Of a DNA stretch of 64,000 bases, positions 1 through 9,449 are shown in pieces. This DNA comes from Nephrocerus scutellatus (lineage: Eukaryota; Arthropoda; Insecta; Diptera; Pipunculidae): contig OX352765.1 in NCBI GenBank assembly GCA_947095585.1, positions 86,760,965-86,824,964 of the forward strand. The letters are read 5' to 3'. The notes under the pieces are model-generated. The model ran no database searches and was not told the origin of the DNA. It was given only the letters and a program-made list of their open reading frames with translations. The translations under genes were made by a program, and so were the position numbers. Numbering within the stretch: position 1 is the stretch's first letter; each line of letters starts with the position of its first letter.

Positions 1-617
1 TCCATTCAGATACTGGCTTACGCATACGATATTGACATCGTTGGTAGAAACCAAAGAGCTGTACAGGAAGCTTTCATCCAGATCGAGCAGGCGGCACGAA
101 ATCTGGGGCTGCACATAAATGAGAGCAAAACAAAGTACATGATGGCCACGTCTGCGAGTAGAAAATCCAACATTGTTCCCCTAATTCAAATAGTGGAGCG
201 CGAATTTGAAGCAGTACAATCCTTTAACTATCTGGGGTCACCTGTATTAGCCGATAACAGCGTGAAACCAAAAATACGCACACAGTTGCCTTAAGCCAAG
301 AAAGCCTACTATAGTCTATCAAGACTCTTCAAATCCAGGAACTTAACCATACCATCCAAGCTGCTGGTATATAAGACAATGGTCATACCAGTTCTTACAT
401 ATGGATCCGAGACTTGGGTGCTTAGCATAAAGCATTCTGACCTCTTAGCCGCGTTCGAGAGAAAAGTCTTATGGAGAATTGTTGGCCCCGTATGTGAGGA
501 AGGACGATTCCGGAGACTCTATCATGTTGAGATCTACGAACGCTACCGTTACCGATGTCGACATCGTGAAGAGAATTAAGCTCGGTAGGCTCCGATGGGC
601 AGGACGCTTTGAAAACT
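1..617 (+). mobile_element. RTE-like non-LTR retrotransposon, 3' part of reverse transcriptase, degenerate
   Basis: This stretch translates on the plus strand into the palm and thumb part of a LINE reverse transcriptase. It resembles RTE-like endonuclease-RT proteins, with blocks such as AFIQIEQAARNLGLHINESK, TYGSETWVL and FERKVL, then VDIVKRIKLGRLRWAG. The catalytic box that should read YADD reads YAYD at 19-30; the copy at 26007 keeps YADD. An in-frame stop near 292 and a frame change confirm a dead copy. It ends where the large duplication begins. Assignment to the RTE group is from remembered family patterns; the exact clade is uncertain. Confidence 0.8.
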
Positions 618-1209
618 TTGTGAGCAATAACTGCATTGTTTCTCGTGGTAGGACTGTCTCGTTGAAACCGCATGCTAACTCAAATTTCAGTTGATTGATG
701 GCAAACATAATTTGCTATCACATCGCTATAAGATTCACCTTGAATATTACAGCATTGTCACAAGAGAACGACAGACGTGATCAAGTCCCTTGCTGCACTT
801 TCCGTATCACCCTAACAACACTGGCACGTGTCAAAAATATTCTTTCATCATATCTTTCTTCACTTAAACATACAAAAATTGTTTTTCTGGTTGTTTCTAG
901 CGGGATATATCTACACCCATCCAATTAAACAGACAACAATACGTCTAACTCGGGTCAGATTACGGTCATTATCATTAACACAAGACGCGCTTTGCCACGA
1001 TAAGATGAGCCCTCACTTTGCTTGACAAATTTTTGTGGCATAATAAGAAGAAAACTTTCCACGCATAGCTCTTCTGCCTACAATAAATTAGTTTTAATTC
1101 TTCTGACACCCAAAACCAAATGTATACATATATTGCAAAAAGTTAAAATTCTCATAGCGCCTAATCTAAATATTATCACTGTTCAAATAGAAGTCAACTA
1201 TTTTTTTAT

Positions 1210-1247
1210 TTTAAAAGCCAACCATATCTGGCAACGACTTTAGTTTT
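1210..1247 (+). promoter_or_regulatory. Core promoter of gene 1, weakened TATA box
   Basis: TTTTAAAAGCC lies where the paralogous promoter at 14041 has TATAAAAGCC. An initiator-like TTAGTTTT (A at 1242) follows about 32 bp downstream, and the flanks align with gene 2. The A-to-T change at the second TATA position should weaken TBP binding; that is an inference. Exon 1 starts about 98 bp downstream of the presumed start. Confidence 0.6.
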
Positions 1248-1339
1248 ATCTGAAATTCATCTCTGGGTGTTGAGTTAATGTACAAGTTAATTGTGGGCAG
1301 GAATTTTAAGTTTTTCTTATCAAGAAAAACTGCTGGAAT

Positions 1340-1367
1340 ATGGAACTCAAAGCGGTTGGGTACCTGA
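1340..1367 (+). CDS. Gene 1 exon 1 (start codon and N-terminus of peritrophin-like protein)
   Basis: An ATG opens MELKAVGYL plus one base (A), followed directly by a consensus donor GTAAGT at 1368. Spliced to the acceptor at 6295 it gives phase 1 joining (A|AA, Lys) and a proper signal peptide core, LLLCAAQIIIFF. The same exon, with the same donor and phase, sits at 14171-14198 in the duplicate. The main exon has no good start of its own before the hydrophobic segment, which supports this exon. The intron is about 4.9 kb. Transcript data are not available here, so the join is inferred. Confidence 0.75.
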
Positions 1368-1556
1368 GTAAGTTCTTTAAGTTTTTTTTCACACGACCAT
1401 AGACGAAAGTGACTGATTCATACGCTATAACCTACTTTGGAAAGTAGGCGTTATCCACAGTAGCTTGTTAACATAGAACGTCCACTTTATTCGCTCGTTA
1501 TATAATATACTATATATTTGATATTTTTATTTAAAAATTTTATGTTAAAAATGGGT

Positions 1557-1949
1557 AACCGGACTATTCCACTAGACACAATTGCACTGGACACAATTCC
1601 CCTGGGGAATAATTTAATTTGCATTATAACTTGTATAGTTACACGGAAACGGAAATACAGGCATTAATATTTTATTTGCATAGGCATGGTTTTAATTGTA
1701 CATTATCGTTTATCGTTGTTTATATATGACATTCGTATTCTTTCTTTAGGTAACTTTTAAAGTTTAACTTTTCTTATCATTAAACGAATTAAACTTTCAT
1801 AATTTAACTTTTTAGATAAATCATGCGCGCGATTACCACCCTAAATGCGTTTGACAATCAAAAAAATTAAATTCTACAAGTTGAATTGTGCGAGTGGAAT
1901 TGTGTCCAGTGAAATTGTGTCTAGTGGAATTGTGCTAGTAGAATAGTCC
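1557..1949. mobile_element. Foldback-like MITE, copy 1 (in intron 1 of gene 1)
   Basis: The left end GGACTATTCCACTAG is followed by degenerate copies of a 15-bp unit (CACAATTCCACTAGA type). The right end (1880-1949) is the inverted complement, again made of 15-bp units. The interior is about 270 bp, AT-rich and non-coding. Compared with copy 2 the left arm has lost about two units. Terminal inverted repeats built from short direct repeats are the hallmark of foldback-like elements. It lies about 190 bp after the exon 1 donor. Confidence 0.75.
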
Positions 1950-2049
1950 TAGAATCTAAAAATGATTCCCGTTAAAAAGTTAAGCGAAAAGTCTTTACGA
2001 CCTGTCCGTTCGTTCTTTCGTCCGTCTCTTCTATTTTCCAGCATATTTA

Positions 2050-2412
2050 TTTGTCAGCTCAAAGTAAAATTTTCCTCTATTTAATGATCTCAACATTCTT
2101 AAATCTGCTGGGCCCAACGTTGGCGACATTGCCACTGCGCAGGCTTTTCTATTTCTCTTATTATTCTGGAGTCGTCCCAAAGAATTGGAAAACAGCGTTT
2201 ATCCAGCCTGTTTCTAAAAAGGGCGAACGCTGATCAATCGTAAACGTATGCAAAAACTTGAATCATGTGAAATCCTTAGCGAACAGCAGTACGGTTTTCG
2301 TAGGCAACGTTCTACAGGTGACTTAATGGCTTATCTCACTGAAAAGTGGAACCAGTCTATTCACAGATTCGGTGAAAGCAAAGCTGTTGCACTTGATATT
2401 TCCATTTACCAA
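2050..2412 (+). mobile_element. Jockey/CR1-type LINE reverse transcriptase fragment (family X)
   Basis: The plus strand encodes pieces of the RT N-terminal half: YYSGVVPKNWKTAFIQPVSK, then EQQYGFRRQRSTGDLMAYL and ESKAVALDIS. Deletion and frame breaks separate them. The same fragment is in unit B at about 14868-15265 with its own defects, so insertion preceded the duplication. Clade assignment is tentative. Confidence 0.75.
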
Positions 2413-2644
2413 CGTTTGTTATCTCTTTGTGATAGTAGCGGTCACCTGTCAAGTGCTGCACCCATACAACAGCACAGATTCAACATTTGAACGGAACAGT
2501 CGCAGTTTGGTGTTTAGGCTGATCGCATTGCTACGCCATATCATGGACTTTTTCTTCTTTTGGAATTTGGATAATGGAATGAAAAAAGGAAAAAACAAAG
2601 AAAAGTCGAAAAATTTGGACAAACAACAAAATTCATAAATTTTT

Positions 2645-3728
2645 TATGCACATAACTGACGATAGGAACGACGACACATTTGGTTGATTCTTTTTTATGT
2701 TTTGTTCGTTACGCTCCCGGAGATATTTTAAGCAAAAAAAAAACTCGGAAAAATTCCAAAAGGGAGTAGAAAAACCTATCTGGAAAACGATAAATTGGAT
2801 GAGGAATAACTCAATTGAATGTTTTCGGTAAAATGAAAAATCTGGAAAAACATATTCCAGCCTAAATTAAAATAAAATTAAATTTGTTCTTACTTTTGTG
2901 TTGATTCTCGATTTGTCGAAGAAAAGTCGTTATTTCATTTCTATTCTAATGGATTCCAATAGTTGGCGCTATGTGCGCAAATGTCGGTTGACAGCTGATC
3001 CACGGTTCACGGTCTTTCTTTTGCGGTCTGTAAACGCATCCCAATGATTTCGACCGACATGCCGTTAAACTTTAAGCACAGCACGTACTCGCACATACGT
3101 ATGAGTAGCTCAGCTGAGCAGTGTTTGTATAAAGCCGCCAAGAGGTACACATATCTATTACACCTTTACCGACTTGCAGTTTCGGGTGCAGTTTGCACTC
3201 TCAATTACAATAAACAAATCACAAGGGCAGTCATTGAGAGTTTGCGACATTAACCCTGAAAATCCTTGCTTTTCGCACGGTCAATTGTATGTTTACGAGT
3301 CAGACAACAAAACAAATATAAAAAGAACAGTGCATGTAACCTTTACACGCGATGTGAAACTTCTTGATGTTGTGGGGCAAAAACCCCTCAAGAGACCCAC
3401 AAAAGACACCCAAAAGACAACCAAAAGACAACCAAAAGACAAATAAAAGATACTTCAAAAGACCGCCAAAAGACCCCCAAAAACAAAAAACAAACAAATG
3501 CTTTGTTTCGATTGGTTTGCTAAAACATTTCAATCGAAATCGAAATGTAAATAAAACACCTTGAGCGTCATTGTGATTTCAAATTGAAATGAAAGAAAAT
3601 AAATCATTTGGTTGCCGTTTGTTTCTCATTTGATTTAAAATTTCAAATAGCTATTCACAAATTCACAAATCGATCAAAAACAAATTTACTGAAAGTGGGA
3701 GAGGAAAACGTCTGTCGGGTCAGCTAGC
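2645..3728 (+). mobile_element. Helitron-like remnant with helicase C-terminal motifs
   Basis: Around 3174-3350 the plus strand encodes FRVQFALSITINKSQGQSL and then NPCFSHGQLYV. These match the last helicase motifs (V/VI) of the Pif1-like helicase of Helitron RepHel proteins. Next comes an imperfect AAAAGACC-type array (about 3384-3485). The segment ends in a conserved tail, GAAAGTGGGAGAGG then ACGTCTGTCGGGTCAGCTAG, with CTAG at 3724-3727, as expected for a Helitron 3' end (CTRR). The same tail occurs at 17417-17459 and 55775-55815. The 5' boundary is not defined. Confidence 0.65.
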
Positions 3729-4454
3729 CTATCTATGAGATAGTAAAGCGAGCTACTCAGCTCGCCAAATTGATACTTGTAATTCAGTCTAAACACTGAA
3801 TTATCTTAAAAGCCCATTTAATTCACAAAATTCGTAACAAATTTTTTGGGGAATTTTTTTTTTTGTGAGAATTTTTGTATTTTTTTTCAGTTTTCTCAGG
3901 GGTAGTAACCCATATGAATAAAAAAATGTACGCCATCGCAGGCCGAGCGCTAACCAATTTTTTAAAAACAAGTCCCATTAAATTCTGACTAGTAGCAGCC
4001 GAGATATACGACACGACAAACAAACGTTTAAACGTATAAACGTACATCCGTAGCAACCGTACAAATATAAGTTAGTGGATTACTTGTTGCAAAATTAAAA
4101 GAGAATTTCAATTTGTTATTTCTGTGAGGATCAACCTCTTTATTCAAATTCGAAAGGACAACTCGACTTAGAAATATCTTAAACCTAACATGAAACCTAC
4201 ATGAGTAAACAATTTGTTGCGATAAGCCAATTGTTGCGACGTGACTTCTAGCGAATTTGGCTGGTGTGCATCCGGTAGAATGCGATGTTTGCATTTTGTA
4301 TTGCTCGTGTTCTTCTGTTGAATTTGATCGGTGTGCATTCATTGAAATTGTGGACGCCGCACTGTGTCCGTAGGATTGACTTATCTTGTGCTAACTTATA
4401 GACAAGTAGAACCTGAGATAAGGTCATAATTGCGCGACTTCAAGAGAGAAGTCT
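3729..4454. repeat. Intronic dispersed repeat and unassigned sequence
   Basis: About 3895-4060 matches 20025-20190 in unit B. Both contain the block CGCAGGCCGAGCGCTAACCA and a poly-pyrimidine flank, and a weaker relative is at about 19700-19770. The first part holds a short GAGCTACTCAGCTC palindrome near 3750. Open frames here are short and show no recognisable product. I see no gene in 4060-4454. Confidence 0.5.
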
Positions 4455-4680
4455 ATTTAAATTTTTTGTATTAACTTCTCTTTGGCATATGTGTCTGGCG
4501 GTGGCTGACTAGCTGGTTGGCTGGTTGGCGGGTTGAATACCTGCCTGGTTAGTTGGCTGGCTGGTGGAATCTTGTGATCAATTTTTAACCCATTCCTAAA
4601 GCTCGATTTTATTCAAACTTTGTACACATGTGTATCTGCGGTGACAACACTTTTTGTAAAAATTTAGGAAAAAAAAAATT
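4455..4680 (-). repeat. Dispersed family D repeat, copy 1
   Basis: On the minus strand this reads: ~120-bp unit part (GTGTTGTCACC..GATACACATGTGTA), then a conserved end with GATCACAAGATTCCACCAGC, a CCAGCCA-rich stretch and AGAAGTTAATA. The same order occurs at 21225-21470 (minus), 48020-48430 in part, 49775-50075 and 53512-53895 (plus). It is non-coding. Confidence 0.65.
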
Positions 4681-4684
4681 TGTG

Positions 4685-4985
4685 TTGCATTTTTGAATTG
4701 TTGTAACTAAGTAATTTCTCAGGCGATTTCTATGAAATTCTGCATGTAAGATGCGGCTATAAAACTTGTTCCTATGTAAATTCTGCGATACGGTCATTAG
4801 GGAATGACATTTCGGGAACTATGAAATTCGGAATGCAGGACTAATATGGGACTATAAGAATTGTTCCTATGGAAATTTTGGAATTTCGGGAACTAAGCCA
4901 TTTCTCAAGCGATTTCTATGAAATTCGGATTACAGGACTAATATGGGACTATAAGTCTTACTCCTATGGATTTTTTTTATATTTA
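4685..4985 (+). repeat. Dispersed satellite-like family E, about three ~95-bp units
   Basis: The block TTGTTCCTATGGAAATTTTG, AATTCGGAATGCAGGACTAA, TATGGGACTATAAG recurs at about 93-97-bp spacing (start points near 4768, 4861, 4958). The same family is at 21485-21780 (plus), 16550-16880 and 29865-30155 (minus). No coding capacity is seen. Confidence 0.65.
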
Positions 4986-4989
4986 AACT

Positions 4990-5680
4990 TAAGGGAATAC
5001 TCCCTAAATGACTTGCGCCACGGCAATAAGGTGGACTAAGCCCTTTAATAAAATTAAGAATTCAATCGAAGAAATGTTGATTTACAAAATATCATATTTC
5101 TCACGTTTGTAGCCAGTTTCAATTTTATTTTCTCGGAATTCTCCTTGATTCATTGAATAAATCAATACGGAAAAAACGTTCACGAAACTAAAACGACGCT
5201 AGTCCAAATGCTTTAATGGATGGATCATGATCAAGGAAAACTACAAAAAACCTTGGCCAAGAAAATGTTACAAAAAAAAAATGACATACGTGAGCCTTGA
5301 AAATTCTTGGAGCCTCTCTTGAAAAATTCGGTCTATCAGGAACTAGCTGACTTCTTACTTGAACGCCCCACAACTCGACAGTGAATTGTACTGGATTCGT
5401 TGTTAATACCAGGCCTAACAAACGAAAAAGGCACGCACAACTATCGAGCCGATAAGCTCCAACGCCAAACATTACACCAAGGATGAGCGAAAAAGCTGGA
5501 CTCAAATGAAGCTCTTGAAGATTCTCTGCGGTTCCTCGTAACTACCTTCAATTCAGGCCTTTCATGAAGATTTGTAATTTGATTCTTTTCTTTTAAATTT
5601 TTATGATTTAAAAAGAAACAATTAAAAATTTAAAAATTGAATACCGAAAAACGACTGACACTACTACGACAATTATTATT
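4990..5680 (+). other. Sequence private to unit A, possible degraded coding remnant
   Basis: This block is missing from unit B, so it was inserted in A or lost from B. Around 5300-5560 the plus strand reads in one frame, with a few stops, as protein-like text: ELADFLLERPTTRQ, then LDSLLIPGLTNEKGTHNYR, then KLDSNEALEDSLRFLV. I do not recognise the family; a retrotransposon or retrocopy is possible. No intact gene is present. Confidence 0.35.
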
Positions 5681-5754
5681 ATTCTGCGATACGGCTATTG
5701 GGGACTGGAATTTCGTGAACCAAGCCACTTCTTCTTTGTACGAAATTCGGTATG

Positions 5755-6010
5755 GCCATTTGGTTGTCTTTTGGGGTTCTTTTAAGAGTCTTTTTGGGGT
5801 CTTTTGGGAATCTGTAGATGGTGTTTAAGAGGTCTTTTGGGGTCTTTCAAGTGTCTTTTTGGGGGTTTTAGGCATCTTTCTTGAGTCTTTTTGAGGTCTT
5901 TTGCGGGTAATTTTGATAATTTTTGGAAGAGTCATTGGTTGGTTCTTTGGGGGCTTTTATGGGTCTCTTGAGGGTCTTTTTGCCTCACAACATCACTTAC
6001 AACGCGGTTA
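5755..6010 (-). repeat. AAAAGACC-type degenerate array (minus), Helitron-associated
   Basis: The plus strand shows GGTCTTTTGGGGGTCTTTTG-like repeats of about 10-20 bp. The array ends at GCCTCACAACATCA (about 5983-5998), the reverse of the sequence that precedes plus-strand arrays at 3364 and 54519. Its counterpart in unit B is 21810-22085. It is an inverted piece of the same Helitron-linked repeat. Confidence 0.65.
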
Positions 6011-6295
6011 TTCGCTGTTTTTTTACTTAAAGAAAAACATGATTTTTATCATCATGGTTATGTTTTAAAGTTTCGCATTTCACTTATTTTAAGCGGTAAG
6101 TTACATGTAGGTCTCATTGCCACAAAATTTGTAGCATTTTTAAAAAATAATGGCAGGGGGTAATTTAGTTCAAACACCGAATTGGAGAGGTTTCTGCTAA
6201 TCTTTCTTCCCTTGTTTTTTGCACTAACCATAAATAATTGAATGACTAAAAATAAAATCAACTTTTCTTTTTTTTTTCTCTCTGTATTCTTTTAG

Positions 6296-8601
6296 AATTA
6301 CTTCTATGCGCTGCACAAATAATAATCTTCTTCTTAAATGGAAGTAATGCGAATCGTCAAGCATATTCGTATACACAATGTCGAAATAATTATAGTGTTA
6401 TCGTTAATGATAAGTACGGCGCTTATATAAAAAATTGTTTCGAGGGAAAGTTGCCACAACTACAAAATTGTTCTAGACTAGCATACTTGGAAAATGACTT
6501 CTGGTGGAAATGTTTTGATCTGGAGGTCTATAATGTTAATCATTCACCGTTTAGATATGTAAACAATTTGGATGCTCGTTATGATATATGCACTAGCCCG
6601 GGGACATATCCTGTGGTTTTCGAGTTTCACATCTACCTTTGTCACAATAAAGCCGGTTATCCAGGTGCATGTTTTGAAGGATTTTACTTCGATCAGACAA
6701 GTAGAATGTGTAAACCTATAAGCGCATTTAATTATTATCATCAACATAATGGAAATGGTCCCCACAATCCATGGATAAATTTTGCTGATCGGTATTCAGA
6801 TAATATAAACTGTTTAGATGAACTTGCAAACGTTTTCAAGAATTCGACAAACTTTTATAACGTGTGCTATTACGGATACACCTATCCACTTCGATGTCTA
6901 GACGGATTTATATTTAACGAAACAAAATATCTTTGTGAAACGACTAAAATGGTAGTGCAGCCGTTAATAAGTTTTCCCATTCCACAGTACAATAATCTCC
7001 CCGTACACTATGATTCCGTTTCTGGACTTATTATTCGACACATAAATAGTAATACCTATTTGGTTATCTGTCCCGTTGGTAAAGAATGGGTCTATGAACT
7101 TGCGATTTGTCTATCTCGAAAGGATGAGTTTTACATAGCATCTGAATGGTCTAAGAGGCAGTGGCTTTTAGAACTTAAGTTTTGGCCACAGTACGATAAC
7201 TCGAAATATTGCCAATTTGTGAAAAGCAATCAGAGCTCAACTATGCACTACCAATGTCACTATGAACATACAGAAATCGTAACTTTTTTTGAAAGGATAG
7301 ACTGGAGTGCTGGGCAGTATCGGTGTGATGACAGTTGCTCTTCCGGTTTAAGAGTTGCTCCACCAGTATTGCGTTCTATAAAAACTTCCCTTTGCCCTAA
7401 ATATGAACACCCGTTATACCCTACGTATTTGCAACATAAAACAGATTGCCATACATTTTACAAATGCCTTTACGGAAAAGCATATCCATTTTCCTGTCCC
7501 TTGCGAAAATATTGGAATAATGAGCTGAAGCAGTGTGTTTCGACGACAGACCACTGCATGACAGAAGATTCTATTGAAGATGATGTAGAAGAGGAGGAGC
7601 CTGAATATAATGAGCTCTGTCCGCCGTATGAGGATCCGGACACACCGACATATTTGCCACATCCCAAGGATAGTACAAAGTTCTACCATTGCTTCTATGG
7701 GACAGCTTATCCAAACCAGTGTGATAAAGGAGAACAATGGAACAACTTTAGAAAAACTTGTTCTCTGGCAGCCGAAAAACCAATGCAAATAATTCCAGTC
7801 ATTGCTGAAGATTCCGAAATTGAAGAAATATATCTGCCATTTACAAGTGAGCAATGTACAGAATACGGGTTTTTCCCAGATTCTCTAGATTGTCGGAAAT
7901 TCTATCAATGCCATTTTGGATACGCTTATCCAGTAACGTGCCCGGATGGACTGCACTGGAATCAGAATCATCTTCGCTGTGAATATCCCGATGAGGCTGG
8001 TTGCACACAATATGTGGGAATTTGTTACGCTAATCTACCAATACTACCGTACAGACTTTGTCCAGCGTACATAGATCCGGAAACGCCTACGTATTTACCC
8101 CATCCCGAAGACTGTAGTCAATTCCAAATGTGCCTCTATGGGTACTCTTACATAATATCATGCCCGGAGGGATTGCATTTTAGTGAAAGGTATGGTCGTT
8201 GTGAACATCCGATAGAAGCCAATTGCATTTCCAGTCAATACGTAATAAAAGACCACGCAGTTCCCGATTATTTGTGCCCAGCGATTGAGAATCCAGGATA
8301 TCCAAAGGTTTCTAAGCACGAAAATCCTATGAAATTTTATCAGTGCTACTTCGGATACAATTATACGCTTTCGTGTTCATTTGGACAACATTGGAATCAG
8401 ATTGAAAGACTTTGTATGCCCAACAATTATTATACTACTGAAACACAATATTCGGAAGATGAAAAGCGAGTGGAAACAAGTGTACAACCAGAACCAATGC
8501 TAGATATACCTCGACGATCAAAACCTACAGCGACTTGTTTCATACAATATGATGATTATCAACGGCCATGTACGATATCTAACGATATATCCTGGGAATA
8601 A
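6296..8601 (+). CDS. Gene 1 main exon: multi-domain peritrophin-like chitin-binding protein
   Basis: Joined to exon 1 this encodes about 777 aa. The acceptor is CTTTTAG at 6289-6295. Residues to about 28 form a signal peptide (LLLCAAQIIIFF, likely cut after NGSNA), so the protein is secreted. From about residue 375 come five CBM14 (peritrophin-A) modules, near 376, 451, 530, 598 and 670. They show the family pattern C..DC.KFY.C..G.AY..SCP.GLHW. The N-terminal half holds about four divergent four-cysteine relatives, for example near 6580-6720 and 6805-6940. CBM14 proteins bind chitin in peritrophic matrix or cuticle; the tissue is not shown. Modules two and five lack cysteines 2 and 6. A tail of about 60 residues follows the last module and is absent from gene 2. 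A large part reads as identical to gene 2. Confidence 0.9.
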
Positions 8602-8797
8602 ACAAAAAGAGCAAGAACTTTTCGCTAATCAGAAAGAAGAATCCTCTATTTTAGGATCAGGAAAAGAACTAAAGGCTTCGGCGTCGACAAGCGAAGAACT
8701 GGATGGGAAAAAGTATTTAGTTTCATCAAAATTAAAGTTATGTTGATATTTTTTTGTCTATTAATTCTAAATAATTTGTGTAAATTTTATTATCTTA
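8602..8797 (+). other. Gene 1 3' UTR with possible relic of a longer C-terminus
   Basis: In the frame one base off the gene, the sequence stays open to 8746 and reads as charged text (KEQELFANQKEESS, then SASTSEELDGKKY). This could be a former C-terminus lost by frameshift, or chance. Gene 2 keeps only the last part (about 24494 onward) because of a deletion. I treat it as 3' UTR. Confidence 0.4.
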
Positions 8798-8803
8798 AAT
8801 AAA
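8798..8803 (+). terminator. Poly(A) signal of gene 1
   Basis: AATAAA about 195 bp after the stop codon, conserved in the duplicate at 24652-24657. Confidence 0.65.
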
Positions 8804-8879
8804 GAAAACAACACTTATCAAAGCATAACAAGGTAAATTGTTCATTGTTATTCATTTCTATATTTCCCTACAGAAAACG

Positions 8880-9449
8880 TAGATAACAACTTGGGAATAG
8901 ACAAAAATTATGAAGTCCCGAATGGGATAAAATGTATATTACTTCGGTTCTCCAAAAATATAGTCCTCCGAGGTGTACATATGGAATTGATTTTTACAAC
9001 TTAGATGATTTTGTTTTATTGGACTCCATTAACAATGACCATTGACCTGCTGGTGGTGTATTATCATATGTGAGAGATGGAACTCAATTTACCATCTCTA
9101 TTACTCAATTACTGTCTTCTGATATACTTCTAGTAAATATTATAATCGATGAAATGTGGTAGGTGTGTATCGTTTCCATTCTTGTGATATTGAATTTGAG
9201 CTTGATTCTCAAGAATATAAATATTTCTCAATGATGTCTTCCTTAGGAATAGAGTCACTGATTAACGAACCAACTAATATTGTGTCTTGAATTGATCATC
9301 TTTGTACAACAATTTGGATATACTATCATTTATAAAGCGGAAATACTGAATTTAGAATTAAATAATAATAATATTCGGCGCAACAGATCATTGCGGTCCA
9401 AGGCGCAGCTTCTCGCGACCATTTGTGTTGCGCAGGTATATTTTTTGAC
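8880..9449 (+). mobile_element. LINE endonuclease-domain remnant (shared 3' flank of both units)
   Basis: The plus strand gives fragments typical of an APE-type LINE endonuclease: VLRGVHMELIF, GGVLSYVRDGTQFTI, then LTNQL in the following frame. Stops are frequent. The sequence is nearly identical at 24735-25302, so it is part of the duplicated block. Confidence 0.55.

Larger units (their letters stand above)
618..9449 (+). repeat. Segmental duplication unit A (promoter to 3' flank of gene 1)
   Basis: Long stretches match 13425-25302 in the same order and orientation. They include the upstream flank, promoter, exon 1, foldback-like MITE, LINE fragment, Helitron-like remnant, several dispersed repeats, main exon, poly(A) signal and a LINE endonuclease remnant. 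The left edge abuts an RTE fragment; in the other unit it abuts a mariner fragment. The right edge is at the shared motif GCGCAGGTATATTTTT, after which the copies differ. The LINE, MITE and Helitron pieces are in both units, so they were inserted before the duplication. Confidence 0.88.

Noticed and set aside
5188..5505. 105-codon minus-strand open frame with hydrophobic stretches
   Set aside because: The opposite strand looks more protein-like, and the apparent hydrophobicity comes from antisense of Lys/Glu codons.
7414..7854. 146-codon open frame on the minus strand inside gene 1, identical at 23476-23916
   Set aside because: It is antisense to CBM14 modules and is preserved only because the two gene copies are identical there. 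It has no domain or start context.
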